A stretch of 37,333 nt of DNA from Syntrophaceae bacterium UBA5744 (lineage in GTDB: Bacteria; Desulfobacterota; Syntrophia; Syntrophales; UBA2192), in assembly GCA_002419215.1 (NCBI GenBank), contig DIFQ01000127.1, positions 1-37,333 on the forward strand. The letters run 5' to 3'. Below are positions 15,214 through 23,890 of the stretch, piece after piece (within the stretch, counting starts at the first letter, position 1; each line of letters begins with the position of its first letter). The position numbers and the translations under genes are program-made. The notes beneath the pieces were generated by a model, which did not search any database, was not told the DNA's origin, and worked only from the letters and a program-made list of their open reading frames with translations.

Positions 15214-17227
15214 GAAAAGGGTCCAGGGTCCAGGGTCCAGGGTTCAGGAAATCCTGCTTATCGCCTTGGCGGTCCTGTTTCTCGCGGTGTCGCCTGTGCA
15301 GGCGGCGGAGAGCTTCATCACGCTTTGCTACCACGACATCCCCGAAACCCCCGTCGAGAAGGACGACATCTCCCGGAAGGACTTCATTAACCAGATCGAG
15401 TACCTCCGCACCCACGGCTTCACCTTCGTGAGCCCGGCGGACATCCTGGCGGCCTCGCGGGGCGCGAGGGCGCTTCCCGAAAAAGCCGTCCTGGTGACCT
15501 TCGATGACGCCTACGAGAGCTTCTACCGGTTCGTCTACCCGGCCCTGCGTCTCTACAACATCCCCGCAGTGCTCTCCGTCGTGACCTCCTGGATCGACAA
15601 CCCCGAGACGTCGGGCTACAAGACGAAGCGTTTCATGAGCTGGCAGCAGATCCGGGAGGTCTCCGACTCGGGCCTCGTGACGGTCGCATCGCACAGCGCC
15701 CGGCTCCACCGGCTGCTGCAGGCTAACCCCGTCGGGAACATCGAGCCGGCGCCGTCGGCCTTCCTCTATTTTCCCGAAAGCAGGCGCTACGAGACGGAGC
15801 CCGAGTTCCGCGACCGCATCGGCGGGGACCTGGCCGCAAGCATCGAGGTCCTGACGGCGAAGCTGGGCCGAAAGCCCGCCATCCTCACCTGGCCCTACGG
15901 GAGCTACAACGCGATCGGCGTCGAGGAGGCGAAGAAGCTCGGCTTCGAGATGATCCTCACCCTCGATGACGGGTATTCCAGCATCCTCCGCCTCGACCGG
16001 GTCAACCGCTATTACCTGGAATCGCACCTCGACTGGCTTGCGGCCTTCAAGGACTCGCTGAAGCGCGGCCTGCAGGAGGATTACCGCATCCGGGGCGTGC
16101 AGGTCGATCTCGACCCGATCGTCAGCAAGAGCTCCGCCGGGGAGAGCGACAAGAACCTGGGGCTTCTGCTCGACCGCCTCGTCCGGATGGGCGTGAACAC
16201 CGTGTTCCTCCAGGGTTTCTGCGACCTGGGTGCCACGGGAAACGTGAAGTCGCTCTACTTTGCCAACTCGGTGCTTCCCGTCGAGATGGATTTTCTCAGC
16301 CACGCCGTCAACCGGATCCGGTCCCGCGAGATGAAGGTCTTCGTCTGGATGCCGGCGCTTGCCTATGAACTGCCGGACCCCGTCCTGAACGAGGCCCTCA
16401 AGGTCCGGGAGTGGAAGGGCGGCAAGCCCGAAGTGACCTCGTCGTGGTACCGGAGGCTCTCCCCCTTCGACCCCAGAAGCCTGGAGGCAACCCGGAAGAT
16501 CTTCGCGGAGCTGGCGGCACGCGTGCAGTTCGACGGCATCCTGATCCAGGACGACGCCTACCTGGCCGAGACGGAAGACTTCCACCCCGCAGCCGTCGAG
16601 GCCTTTCGAAGTCGGTACGGTATTTCGCCGGAGCCGGAGACGCTCAAGGCGGACAGGGAGCTCAACGCGAAGTGGGTCGCCTTCAAGACGGAGGCACTCG
16701 AGCGCCACGTCGGCGAGATCGTCAAGACCGTCCGGGCCTACCGTCCCGGGGCCGCCGTCGCCCGCAACCTCTACAGCTCCGTCGTGACGAACCCGGATGC
16801 GACGACATGGTTTGCCCAGGATTTCAAGGGCTACCTCGAGACCTACGATTACACGGTGGTGATGGCCTACGCCTCCATGGAAGGCAGGAAAGACAGCCGC
16901 AAGTTTTACCGCGAGCTCTTCGAGGCTGCAGGCGGCCGGGAGAACGCCTCCCGGGTGATCTTCAAGGTGCAGGCCTACGACTGGAAGGGCGAGAAGTGGG
17001 TGAGCGACAAGGCGATGAAGGACGACCTGACGTTCCTTCTCTCCCTGGGCGCCCGGCACGTGGCCTACTACCCGGACGACGTTTACCGGAACAGGCCGGA
17101 CGTCGATGCGGTGGCCGTGATCCTCTCGGCCCGGGATGAAGTGAAGAGAATGGGGACGCCGCCGGAGATTGCACCGGAGGGCGCACTCGAGAGGCTGTTC
17201 AGGAGGCTGTTCAGCCAAAACCCGTAA
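15188..17227 (+). CDS. pgaB: PgaB, poly-beta-1,6-GlcNAc N-deacetylase with C-terminal glycoside-hydrolase-like domain
   Basis: About 679 residues. A signal sequence (ILLIALAVLFLAVSPVQA) leads to a CE4 polysaccharide deacetylase domain with CYHDIPE, the metal-site TFDDAYESFY and ASHSARLHRL. From about residue 300 follows the PgaB C-terminal domain (VQVDLDP, FDGILIQDDAYL, VVMAYASME), a TIM-barrel hydrolase-like part. In the family it partly deacetylates PNAG in the periplasm to allow export through PgaA. The start is uncertain: in-frame ATGs at 15158, 15173 and 15188 all lie inside pgaA. I chose 15188 as the shortest that keeps a basic n-region. Unusually, the n-region (KKRVQGPGSRVQE) is encoded by an intergenic-type word repeat. 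Confidence 0.88.
   Translation: MSRSTGTSKKRVQGPGSRVQEILLIALAVLFLAVSPVQAAESFITLCYHDIPETPVEKDDISRKDFINQIEYLRTHGFTFVSPADILAASRGARALPEKAVLVTFDDAYESFYRFVYPALRLYNIPAVLSVVTSWIDNPETSGYKTKRFMSWQQIREVSDSGLVTVASHSARLHRLLQANPVGNIEPAPSAFLYFPESRRYETEPEFRDRIGGDLAASIEVLTAKLGRKPAILTWPYGSYNAIGVEEAKKLGFEMILTLDDGYSSILRLDRVNRYYLESHLDWLAAFKDSLKRGLQEDYRIRGVQVDLDPIVSKSSAGESDKNLGLLLDRLVRMGVNTVFLQGFCDLGATGNVKSLYFANSVLPVEMDFLSHAVNRIRSREMKVFVWMPALAYELPDPVLNEALKVREWKGGKPEVTSSWYRRLSPFDPRSLEATRKIFAELAARVQFDGILIQDDAYLAETEDFHPAAVEAFRSRYGISPEPETLKADRELNAKWVAFKTEALERHVGEIVKTVRAYRPGAAVARNLYSSVVTNPDATTWFAQDFKGYLETYDYTVVMAYASMEGRKDSRKFYRELFEAAGGRENASRVIFKVQAYDWKGEKWVSDKAMKDDLTFLLSLGARHVAYYPDDVYRNRPDVDAVAVILSARDEVKRMGTPPEIAPEGALERLFRRLFSQNP
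15218..15246. repeat. GGTCCAGGGTCCAGGGTTCAGG repeat inside the pgaB N-terminus
   Basis: Three copies of GGTCCAGG and one GGTTCAGG follow the pgaA stop by a few bases and are read through as part of the PgaB signal-peptide n-region. The same words stand in intergenic space at 2742-2781. Confidence 0.65.
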
Positions 17228-17293
17228 CGGACCCATTCAGGAAAGCCGGCGGGACGGGACCCTGCACCACGCCCGCCCCCGCTGACAGGAAAC

Positions 17294-18610
17294 ATGTCGA
17301 TATACGAAATCATAGGGCTCTTCGTTTTCCTCTACCCGCTCTACATGAGCATCGTGTGGATGATCGGGGGCATCATCTTCTGCCTGCGGCGCGAGGGCAA
17401 GACGGAGCCGGGCCTGGAGTATTTCCCGTACTTCACCGTCATTGTCCCCGGCCACAACGAGGAGCAGGTCATCGAGGAAACGGTCCTCAACCTGAAGGAC
17501 CTCAACTACCCGAACTACGAGGTCATCGTAGTCAACGACGGCAGTTCGGATGCCACGCGGGAGATCCTCGACCGGCTCGTCACGGAGAACTCGAGCTGGC
17601 TCCGGATCATCCACCTGGAGCCCAACAGCGGCAAATCCAAGGCCCTCAACGCCGGCATCCTGGTGAGCCGGGGCGAGTTCATGCTCACGATCGACGCCGA
17701 CTGCCTCGTCGACAAGGACGTGCTGCAGTGGATGGCGGTGCACCTGGTGAACTTCCCCCGCGTGGGGGCCGTCACGGGCAACCCGCGGGTGCGCAACCGC
17801 ACGTCGCTTCTGGCCAAGATCCAGGTCGGCGAGTACTCCAACATCATCGGGCTCATCAAGCGCACACAGCGGATCCTCGGGAAGGTCCTCACGGTTTCCG
17901 GCGTGATCGCGGCCTACCGCAAGAGCGCCGTCATCGAGTGCGGCCTCTTCGACAGCGACACCGTCACCGAGGACATCGACATCACCTGGAAGCTCCAGCG
18001 CAAGTTCTGGGACATCCGCTACGAGCCGCGGGCCATCTGCTGGATCCTCGTCCCCGAGACGCTCAAGGGCCTCTGGCGCCAGCGCGTGCGATGGGCCCAG
18101 GGCGGCGTCGAGGTGCTCAAGAAGCACCGCGACCTCTGGAAGGACCACCGCCACCGCCGGCTCATCCCGGTCTACATCGAATACTGCCTGGGCCTCCTGT
18201 GGGCCCACACCTTCATGGCCATGGTGTTCCTCTGGCTCTCTTTCGTCGTCATGGACGGCGTGTGCCGCTACACCCAGGTGCCGATCTGCCCGCCCGTTCT
18301 CGATGTCTACCAGACGTTCTTCGTCGGCTGGAACCCCCTGTTCCCCCGATGGTACGGGGCCATCCTGGGGTTTGCGTGCCTCTGCGAGTTCCTGACGAGC
18401 TTCCTGATCGACTATCGATACGAGAACAAGGCCTTCGCAAAGTATTATTTCTTCGTGATCTGGTACCCCGTGGGATACTGGATCCTCGCGTCGCTTGCGG
18501 CCATCAAGGGCGTCTACAATTTCACATTCCGGAGCAAGGAGGTTACAGTCAGATGGAAAAGCCCGGACAGGGGCCTCCACACCCTGAAATCTTCGTCAAA
18601 GACGAAGTAA
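17294..18610 (+). CDS. pgaC: PgaC, poly-beta-1,6-GlcNAc synthase (family 2 glycosyltransferase)
   Basis: This 438-residue inner-membrane processive glycosyltransferase polymerises UDP-GlcNAc. An N-terminal hydrophobic segment (IIGLFVFLYPLYMSIVWMIGG) leads to a GT2 domain with VVNDGSSD (Asp82), DAD at 134-136, TED at 225-227 with the catalytic-base Asp, and the QRVRW processivity motif at 263-267. Three or more membrane segments follow (from about 280). The ATG has AGGA 5 nt upstream. Its 3' end overlaps pgaD by 58 bp, so the last residues (KSPDRGLHTLKSSSKTK) share DNA with the start of pgaD. Confidence 0.92.
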   Translation: MSIYEIIGLFVFLYPLYMSIVWMIGGIIFCLRREGKTEPGLEYFPYFTVIVPGHNEEQVIEETVLNLKDLNYPNYEVIVVNDGSSDATREILDRLVTENSSWLRIIHLEPNSGKSKALNAGILVSRGEFMLTIDADCLVDKDVLQWMAVHLVNFPRVGAVTGNPRVRNRTSLLAKIQVGEYSNIIGLIKRTQRILGKVLTVSGVIAAYRKSAVIECGLFDSDTVTEDIDITWKLQRKFWDIRYEPRAICWILVPETLKGLWRQRVRWAQGGVEVLKKHRDLWKDHRHRRLIPVYIEYCLGLLWAHTFMAMVFLWLSFVVMDGVCRYTQVPICPPVLDVYQTFFVGWNPLFPRWYGAILGFACLCEFLTSFLIDYRYENKAFAKYYFFVIWYPVGYWILASLAAIKGVYNFTFRSKEVTVRWKSPDRGLHTLKSSSKTK

Positions 18611-19020
18611 AATCACCTCTCCGGAGGGTCGTCGAGGACTTCATCACAATCGTCTGCTGGGGCATCTACCTCTACCTGCTGCTGCCGATCTTCACGCTGG
18701 TGTTGTGGGTCTTCGGCATCCAGACGATCTACGACCAGATCATCGGGGCGAAGGGCTACGAGGAGCTCATCCGGCTGCTCGCAAACGGCGGGATCACCGT
18801 GCTGGTGGTTCTCCTGATCGTCACGGGCTGGACGTACTACAACTACCTCTGGTTCCTGCGACGGGGGGAGAGGCGCGGAGGCCAGGTGCGGATCAGCAGC
18901 GACGTGGAGATGGCGGGGCTCCTTTGCACGGACATCGATGCCATGGAAGAGATCCGCAAGTCCCACCGTATGGAGGTCCGCGTCGAGGGCCCCAAGTACC
19001 GGATCACCGCCAGGGATTGA
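18553..19020 (+). CDS. pgaD: PgaD-like inner-membrane subunit of PNAG synthase
   Basis: This 155-residue protein has two hydrophobic segments (about 30-52, FITIVCWGIYLYLLLPIF; and about 80-98, ITVLVVLLIVTGWTYYNYLW) and a short cytoplasmic tail with DVEMAGLLCTDIDAME. Size, two membrane spans and position after pgaC match PgaD/HmsS, which with PgaC forms the c-di-GMP-responsive synthase in enteric bacteria. The ATG at 18553 lies inside pgaC but is preceded by a perfect AAGGAGG 10 nt upstream. A terminator follows the gene, closing the operon. Confidence 0.8.
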   Translation: MEKPGQGPPHPEIFVKDEVKSPLRRVVEDFITIVCWGIYLYLLLPIFTLVLWVFGIQTIYDQIIGAKGYEELIRLLANGGITVLVVLLIVTGWTYYNYLWFLRRGERRGGQVRISSDVEMAGLLCTDIDAMEEIRKSHRMEVRVEGPKYRITARD

Positions 19021-19050
19021 CGGGCCGCGCGTTCAAGGCCGCTCAGCTGA

Positions 19051-19080
19051 AAGACCCCGAGCGATACGGGGTCTTCTTTT
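19051..19080 (+). terminator. Intrinsic terminator of pgaABCD
   Basis: A perfect 9-bp stem AAGACCCCG/CGGGGTCTT with a 7-nt loop is followed by CTTTT, 30 bp after the pgaD stop. Confidence 0.82.
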
Positions 19081-19212
19081 GCAAATCATCGCCCGGTGTT
19101 TTGTGGTCTGCGACGGTTGCAACCAATACGACGATATTAGTTGAAATCGACTGCTTGATGACCGCTTTCGAAAACGAGACGAAAATCATCCGAGCCAGCC
19201 CGTGCACAGAAG

Positions 19213-19315
19213 TTAGGAAGCTTTGAAGTTGAGAAGTTCGGAGAAGCGGGAAGCGTGATATGGACATTCAACTCGTCCAAGCTTCTCAACTTCCCAGCTT
19301 CACAACTTCTCTTCA
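19213..19315. repeat. GAAGTTGAGAAG word repeat followed by its inverted copy
   Basis: GAAGTTGAGAAGTTCGGAGAAG words on the left are mirrored by CTTCTCAACTTCCCAGCTTC and CACAACTTCTC words on the right, about 40 bp apart. It fills most of the pgaD-SGNH spacer after the terminator. The arrangement is the same as at 1649-1739 but with different words. Confidence 0.55.
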
Positions 19316-19356
19316 CAAGGGTAACAAAAAGATTTCAGCCCGAGGAAAGGCGTTCC

Positions 19357-20484
19357 ATGACCAGACGTCCCCCGTCCATCATCACCGAATTCATCGTCAT
19401 GATCATCGCGGTCGTTCTCGTTGCCGCGGGGCTCGAGGCCTACCTCCGGGTTACGGCCGGCCAGAAGTCGAAGCTCTACGAGGGCATCGAGACCGTCCCG
19501 GATATCGCCGACACCTACTTCAAGCTCGTCTTCCTGGAGAAGCACGCCACGAAGGACGCCTGGAACAACGCCAATTACGACCCGCAACTCGGATGGGACT
19601 ACCAGATCGCGGCCTCCCGCATCCGGGGCCCGCGCAAGACCGGCCCCAAGCCGGCCGGCATGTTCCGGGTCATCACCCTGGGCGACAGTTTCACCTGGGG
19701 CATCGAGGCGGGAGAGGATGAGCACTTCCCCCACTACCTGGAGAAGATCCTCCAGGGCCGGCGGACGGCGGAGGTCTTCAACATGGGCGTGGGCAGCTAC
19801 GGGATCGACCAGATGCTGCTGAAATACGAGCGGCACGGCCGGCCGCTGCGGCCCGACGTGGTCGTCCTGGGGATCTTCCCCCACGACTACGACCGCACGC
19901 GGCTCTCCTTCTACTCCTACAGCAAGCCTATCTTCAGACCCGGAGGGAAAGACGGGCCATACACTCTCGAGAATGTCCCCGTACCGCCTCCGAAGGAGGT
20001 CTACGCGTCCCTGAAGAATTCCCTCGACGGCACCGGGAGCCATGCCTGGGTATTCGTGAAAAACCGGGTGCGCAAGCTGCTGTCGACCCTGCCCGGCGGC
20101 AACGGCTACTACGCGGAGACGGACCGGCTCGTGGAGTACCTGATCACGCGCCTGAAAAGTGATCTGGACAGGACGGGGACGAAACTCCTCGTCGTCCACA
20201 TCCCCCGCGGAAACGCCTTCGAGAACGGTGATTCCCTCTTGCGCGCCCGAAGCGAGCCCCAGACCGCCCATCTGAGAGCCCTGTACGAGAAGCTGAAGAT
20301 TCCCTGTGTCGATCTGCTCGATGCGCTCCCGGCGAAACACAAATCGGCGGTGATCTACAAGGAGTTTTACACCCACCGTCCCGACGGCTCCATCGGCCAC
20401 TTCACACCCCGGGGCAACGCCGAGGTGGCGAAGATCATCGCCGAGGCGCTGAAGGAGAAAGGCATGCTGAAAAACGGCGGCTGA
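19357..20484 (+). CDS. Membrane-anchored SGNH/GDSL-like hydrolase
   Basis: This 375-residue protein has one N-terminal membrane segment (FIVMIIAVVLVAAGLEAYL, about 12-30) and a probably periplasmic SGNH domain. Block I is LGDSFTWG with Ser111, the block II Gly is in MGVGSYG, and block V is DGSIGHFTPRGN with Asp343 and His348. The block III position reads GIFPHDYDR: the oxyanion Asn of the usual xxND motif is His here. Such proteins cleave or transfer acyl groups on carbohydrates. The place right after pgaABCD suggests acylation or deacylation of the exported polymer, but it is behind a terminator and that link is inference. The ATG at 19357 has GAGGAAAGG upstream. Confidence 0.75.
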   Translation: MTRRPPSIITEFIVMIIAVVLVAAGLEAYLRVTAGQKSKLYEGIETVPDIADTYFKLVFLEKHATKDAWNNANYDPQLGWDYQIAASRIRGPRKTGPKPAGMFRVITLGDSFTWGIEAGEDEHFPHYLEKILQGRRTAEVFNMGVGSYGIDQMLLKYERHGRPLRPDVVVLGIFPHDYDRTRLSFYSYSKPIFRPGGKDGPYTLENVPVPPPKEVYASLKNSLDGTGSHAWVFVKNRVRKLLSTLPGGNGYYAETDRLVEYLITRLKSDLDRTGTKLLVVHIPRGNAFENGDSLLRARSEPQTAHLRALYEKLKIPCVDLLDALPAKHKSAVIYKEFYTHRPDGSIGHFTPRGNAEVAKIIAEALKEKGMLKNGG

Positions 20485-20597
20485 TCCTCAGAAGAAGCGT
20501 CTGACGTGACTCGGTGATCCCCTTTCCTGTCGACTTGATCCTTGTCCTTCCCTCCCGGATTTGATCATCCAGATATTCACATTCCGAATGCCCGATC

Positions 20598-20611
20598 GGT
20601 ATCAGATTTGC
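20598..20611 (+). promoter_or_regulatory. Weak sigma-54-like promoter
   Basis: GG (20598-20599) and GC (20610-20611) are 10 bp apart within CGGTATCAGATTTGCA, with a good TTTGCA -12 box but a poor -24 box. It lies about 45 bp before the lipoprotein start. Confidence 0.3.
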
Positions 20612-20654
20612 ATCATCTTATTGATCAATATCGGTTCCGCAAGGAGTGAAAAAG

Positions 20655-22292
20655 GTGAAACGTTCAATGGGCAATAAACGCGAATTCGGGTTCTTATCGA
20701 ACATGTTGGCACGAATGATATGGGCTGTCAGTCTGCTGGCCATGCTGGCGTCATGCAGTGGCGGAAGCGATCCGGTGCCCAGCTTCCTGGTCGGGGGCAC
20801 GGTCAGCGGCCTGGCAGGCAGCGGGCTGGTCCTGCAGAACAATGGCGCAAATGATCTGAGTATTTCGGCCGACGGTACGTTCAGCTTCACCGCGCGGGTA
20901 GCGAACGGCGGCGCGTACGCCGTGACAGTGAACACACAGCCGTCCGGTCCGTCGCAGACCTGTACGGTCACCAGCGGCAGCGGAACCGTCTCCGGTTCCG
21001 ATGTGACCAATGTGACCGTAGCCTGTTCGACCAACACCTACACGATCCGCGCCGCGGTCAGCGGCCTGACGGGCAGCGGGTTGGTGCTCCAGAACAATGC
21101 AGGCGATGATCTGAGCGTCGCAGCAAACGGCACCTACGCCTTCACGACCCTGGTGGCCAGCGGGGCTGCCTACGCCGTCACCGTGAAGACACAGCCGACG
21201 GGTCCCATGCAGACGTGCACCGTCACCGGCGGCACCGGCACGGTCGCCGGCGCCGATGTGACCGCCTCCGTTCAGTGTGCAGCCGCCTACGTGCTTCCCA
21301 CAACGGCCACCGACGTGAGCCTGGGGGCGAACAGCGTGCTGGTTGACGGCAACAGGGCCTACCTCATCGCGGGGACGGACTTCAAGGTGGTCGATGTCAC
21401 AGATCCGCTCAACCCGTCCGTGCTCGGCACCGTCAACCATGGGTTCACCGAACTTCGCGTCGAACCGCAGGCCATACACGACAACATCGTCTGGTGCGTG
21501 CGGTCATCGTCCGGCGGAATGGGAGCGGCCACGCACGTATTCGGCGTCGATGTCAGCAATCCGGCAAACCCCGTCGTTCGGGGTTCTCTGACCCTGCAGG
21601 CGGCGACGTCGCTGCTCTCAACGTCTTCGCTCATCTATTCGGGGTACTGGCTCGTTCACGACTACAGCGACAACCTGATCTACGTCATCAACATCAGCAA
21701 TCCGGACGCGCCGTCCGTCTACAGCCAATGGGGAGTCCCCAACATGGTCAGCGGCGGCCCGGGCCGCATGATGGTCGATGGAACATTGCTGTATCTGCCC
21801 TGCGGGGAAGACGAGACTTTACGGATATACAATCTGGCAAACCTGGCGTCCGTTGTCCAGTTCGGCTCCGTTTCGACCGTGGCGGAGGCTTATGGGAACG
21901 CTGTCAAGATCGGGTCATACGTATATGTCATTGCAAGTGTCTGGGGGGGAGGCTCTTCGATGCAGATCATCGATGTTTCCAACCCCGCAGCCCCGGTCAA
22001 CGCAGGAAGTGTGGTGGTCAACAACGGGGCGGTTATTCGGGCGAGAAACGGCAAGCTCTTCCTGTTTGAGGCCACCACGCCGACCGTCCGCGTCTATTCG
22101 CTGGCGAACCCCCTGGCTCCCGCGGTGGAGGCATCCTCGACCGTCACCTTTTCCGGTCCCACCGCTACATTGAGCATCACTACGTTGACCTGGTCCAGTG
22201 CCGACTGGGTCGGGAACTATCTCGTCGGCATGACGTACGGGAGCGCCGCTGCGTACCACGGGGCACGAGCTCTGGACTTTACGGTGAATTAA
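20655..22292 (+). CDS. Lipoprotein with two tandem beta-domains and a propeller-like C-terminus
   Basis: This 545-residue protein has a lipobox LLAMLASC with Cys about 34, so it is probably an outer- or inner-membrane-anchored lipoprotein. Two tandem copies of a roughly 75-residue domain follow (VSGLAGSGLVLQNNGANDLS... and VSGLTGSGLVLQNNAGDDLS..., each ending in QTCTV..GTV.G.DVT). The rest shows repeats of the DVSNPANPVVRGSL type (LVIVD-like), which suggest a beta-propeller. Function is unknown; such proteins are usually surface or periplasmic binding proteins. The GTG at 20655 was chosen because AAGGAG lies 8 nt upstream; a GTG at 20646 overlaps that site, and an ATG at 20667 is further away. 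Confidence 0.75.
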   Translation: MKRSMGNKREFGFLSNMLARMIWAVSLLAMLASCSGGSDPVPSFLVGGTVSGLAGSGLVLQNNGANDLSISADGTFSFTARVANGGAYAVTVNTQPSGPSQTCTVTSGSGTVSGSDVTNVTVACSTNTYTIRAAVSGLTGSGLVLQNNAGDDLSVAANGTYAFTTLVASGAAYAVTVKTQPTGPMQTCTVTGGTGTVAGADVTASVQCAAAYVLPTTATDVSLGANSVLVDGNRAYLIAGTDFKVVDVTDPLNPSVLGTVNHGFTELRVEPQAIHDNIVWCVRSSSGGMGAATHVFGVDVSNPANPVVRGSLTLQAATSLLSTSSLIYSGYWLVHDYSDNLIYVINISNPDAPSVYSQWGVPNMVSGGPGRMMVDGTLLYLPCGEDETLRIYNLANLASVVQFGSVSTVAEAYGNAVKIGSYVYVIASVWGGGSSMQIIDVSNPAAPVNAGSVVVNNGAVIRARNGKLFLFEATTPTVRVYSLANPLAPAVEASSTVTFSGPTATLSITTLTWSSADWVGNYLVGMTYGSAAAYHGARALDFTVN

Positions 22293-22372
22293 GCGCTCAG
22301 CGGTGCCCCGGGCCGCCTCGGGAGAAGGGGATGATGAAGAACGGCAGCCTGGCCGCTGTCCGGCAGTGATCG

Positions 22373-22398
22373 CTGACCGGCCTGCAGGGCCCGGTCAG
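22373..22398. other. Palindrome between convergent genes, possible terminator
   Basis: CTGACCGG and CCGGTCAG are perfect inverted copies around a CCTGCAGG palindrome in the spacer between the lipoprotein and the convergent amidase. No T run follows, so termination would be weak or factor-dependent. Confidence 0.4.
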
Positions 22399-22420
22399 GT
22401 TGCATCGTGATTGATCTTCC

Positions 22421-23827
22421 TTACAGCGGCGGCCACCGGTCCGCCCAGGGGCTGGCTTCCTCGAAGCGGGCGGAAGCCCGCAGCACCGTCTGTTCATCGT
22501 ATTTGCGCCCGACAATCTGGAGCCCCACCGGCAGGCCGTCTTCCGTGAAGCCTGCGGGGATGCTGGCCGCCGGCTGCCCCGTCAGATTGAAGGGGATCGT
22601 GAAGCAGAAGGGGAGCAGGGGGGGCACTCTCTGGCCGGCGACTTTCTTCGGCCCGGCAGCCCCCAGTTCATACGCGGGAGTCGGGAGGACCGGCGTGAGC
22701 AGCAGGTCATAGGTTGCGAAAAAGACATCCATCTTGTCCCGCAGCGCCTCCGCGTCATGGATCGCCCCGATGATGTCGCGGGTTGAGAGGGCATTCATCA
22801 GGGGGATAAACACCGCGAGCATGGGATCGAGCTTCTCGCGGAAATTCTCCGGCAATTCACGCTCGAGCCAGACGACCATCCGGGAAACCAGGATGTTCTG
22901 GAAGATCCTGTCCGGGCAGGGGATCTCCGGCCGGGCCTCCTCCACCAGGCAGCCCGACTCTTCAAAAACCTTCACCGCCTTCTCACAAATCCCCCTGACG
23001 CGCCGGTCCACTTTTTCATACCCCATGTCGGGGCTCCAGGCCACCTTGAGCCCCCGGATGTCCCCATCGCAAGCCTGCAGGTAGTTTGCTGTCGACAAGG
23101 ACAGGCTGGTACGGTCCCGCCCGTCGGGCCCGGCCAGAATATCCAGGAGGGCTGCGGCATCCCGCACCGTCCGGGCAATCGGGCCTTCGTGGATCAGGGA
23201 ACTCCAGCCGTCGTGACGGGGCCAGGAAGGGATGCGCCCGAACTGCGGTTTCAACCCGTACACGCCGCAACAGGACGCGGGGACCCGGATGGAGCCGCCG
23301 CCATCGTTGCCCACGGCCAGAGGGCCCATCCCGGCGGCAACCTGGGCCGTGGCACCTCCGGAAGAGCCTCCCGGACTCAGCTTCAGATTCCAGGGATTGA
23401 GGGTGGCGCCAAAGACGAGGTTGTCGGTTGCAAACTTGCAGCCGAACTCGGAGGTATTGGTCTTCCCGATGATGGGACAGCCCGCGGACCGCAATCGCTC
23501 TACCAGCACCGCATCCGCCTCGGGAACGTTTTTCTCGAAGTGAAGGGAACCGAAGGTGGTTCGCAGGCCCCGGGTCGCAATCAGGTCCTTGATCGAAACG
23601 GGGACGCCGAAAAGCGGCCCCGCGGCCTCTCCCCGAACGATCCGCTCATCCGCTTTCCGGGCTTCCGCCATGGCCCGGGCTCGATCCACCGTGCAATAGG
23701 CGTTGATCTGCGGATTCGTCCGGTCGATCCGATTCAAGACGGCCTGCATCACCTCGGAAGGCTTGATCTTGCGCGATGCGATCATTCGGCCCAGATCCAA
23801 ACCCGACAGTCTGCAGAGGTCTGCCAT
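22421..23827 (-). CDS. Amidase signature family enzyme (second copy type)
   Basis: This 468-residue amidase signature enzyme has the catalytic Lys in VSIKDLIAT, the Gly/Ser segment SPGGSSGGATAQ and the presumed nucleophile Ser in NDGGGSIRVPASCCG, with the canonical GG. It is more GatA/aryl-amidase-like than the amidase at 9.4-10.9 kb and not a close duplicate of it. The substrate is unknown. The ATG at 23827 has AGGAGA 5-6 nt upstream and was preferred to an in-frame ATG at 23848. It lies 63 bp after the permease gene on the same strand and is possibly co-transcribed, suggesting uptake or export of its substrate or product. Confidence 0.87.
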   Translation of the reverse strand: MADLCRLSGLDLGRMIASRKIKPSEVMQAVLNRIDRTNPQINAYCTVDRARAMAEARKADERIVRGEAAGPLFGVPVSIKDLIATRGLRTTFGSLHFEKNVPEADAVLVERLRSAGCPIIGKTNTSEFGCKFATDNLVFGATLNPWNLKLSPGGSSGGATAQVAAGMGPLAVGNDGGGSIRVPASCCGVYGLKPQFGRIPSWPRHDGWSSLIHEGPIARTVRDAAALLDILAGPDGRDRTSLSLSTANYLQACDGDIRGLKVAWSPDMGYEKVDRRVRGICEKAVKVFEESGCLVEEARPEIPCPDRIFQNILVSRMVVWLERELPENFREKLDPMLAVFIPLMNALSTRDIIGAIHDAEALRDKMDVFFATYDLLLTPVLPTPAYELGAAGPKKVAGQRVPPLLPFCFTIPFNLTGQPAASIPAGFTEDGLPVGLQIVGRKYDEQTVLRASARFEEASPWADRWPPL

Positions 23828-23890
23828 GGGATCTCTCCTTTCTTTCATTTTCTATCCGTAATCTTCGATCTCCATCGCCGGCCCTGTTCC

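Noticed and set aside
15218..15246. CRISPR-like repeats
   Set aside because: This and the other word repeats have units of only 7-10 bases with no unique spacers and no cas genes nearby.
12793..17236. Long minus-strand frames opposite pgaA and pgaB
   Set aside because: Antisense shadows of the pga genes; no start signal and no domain.
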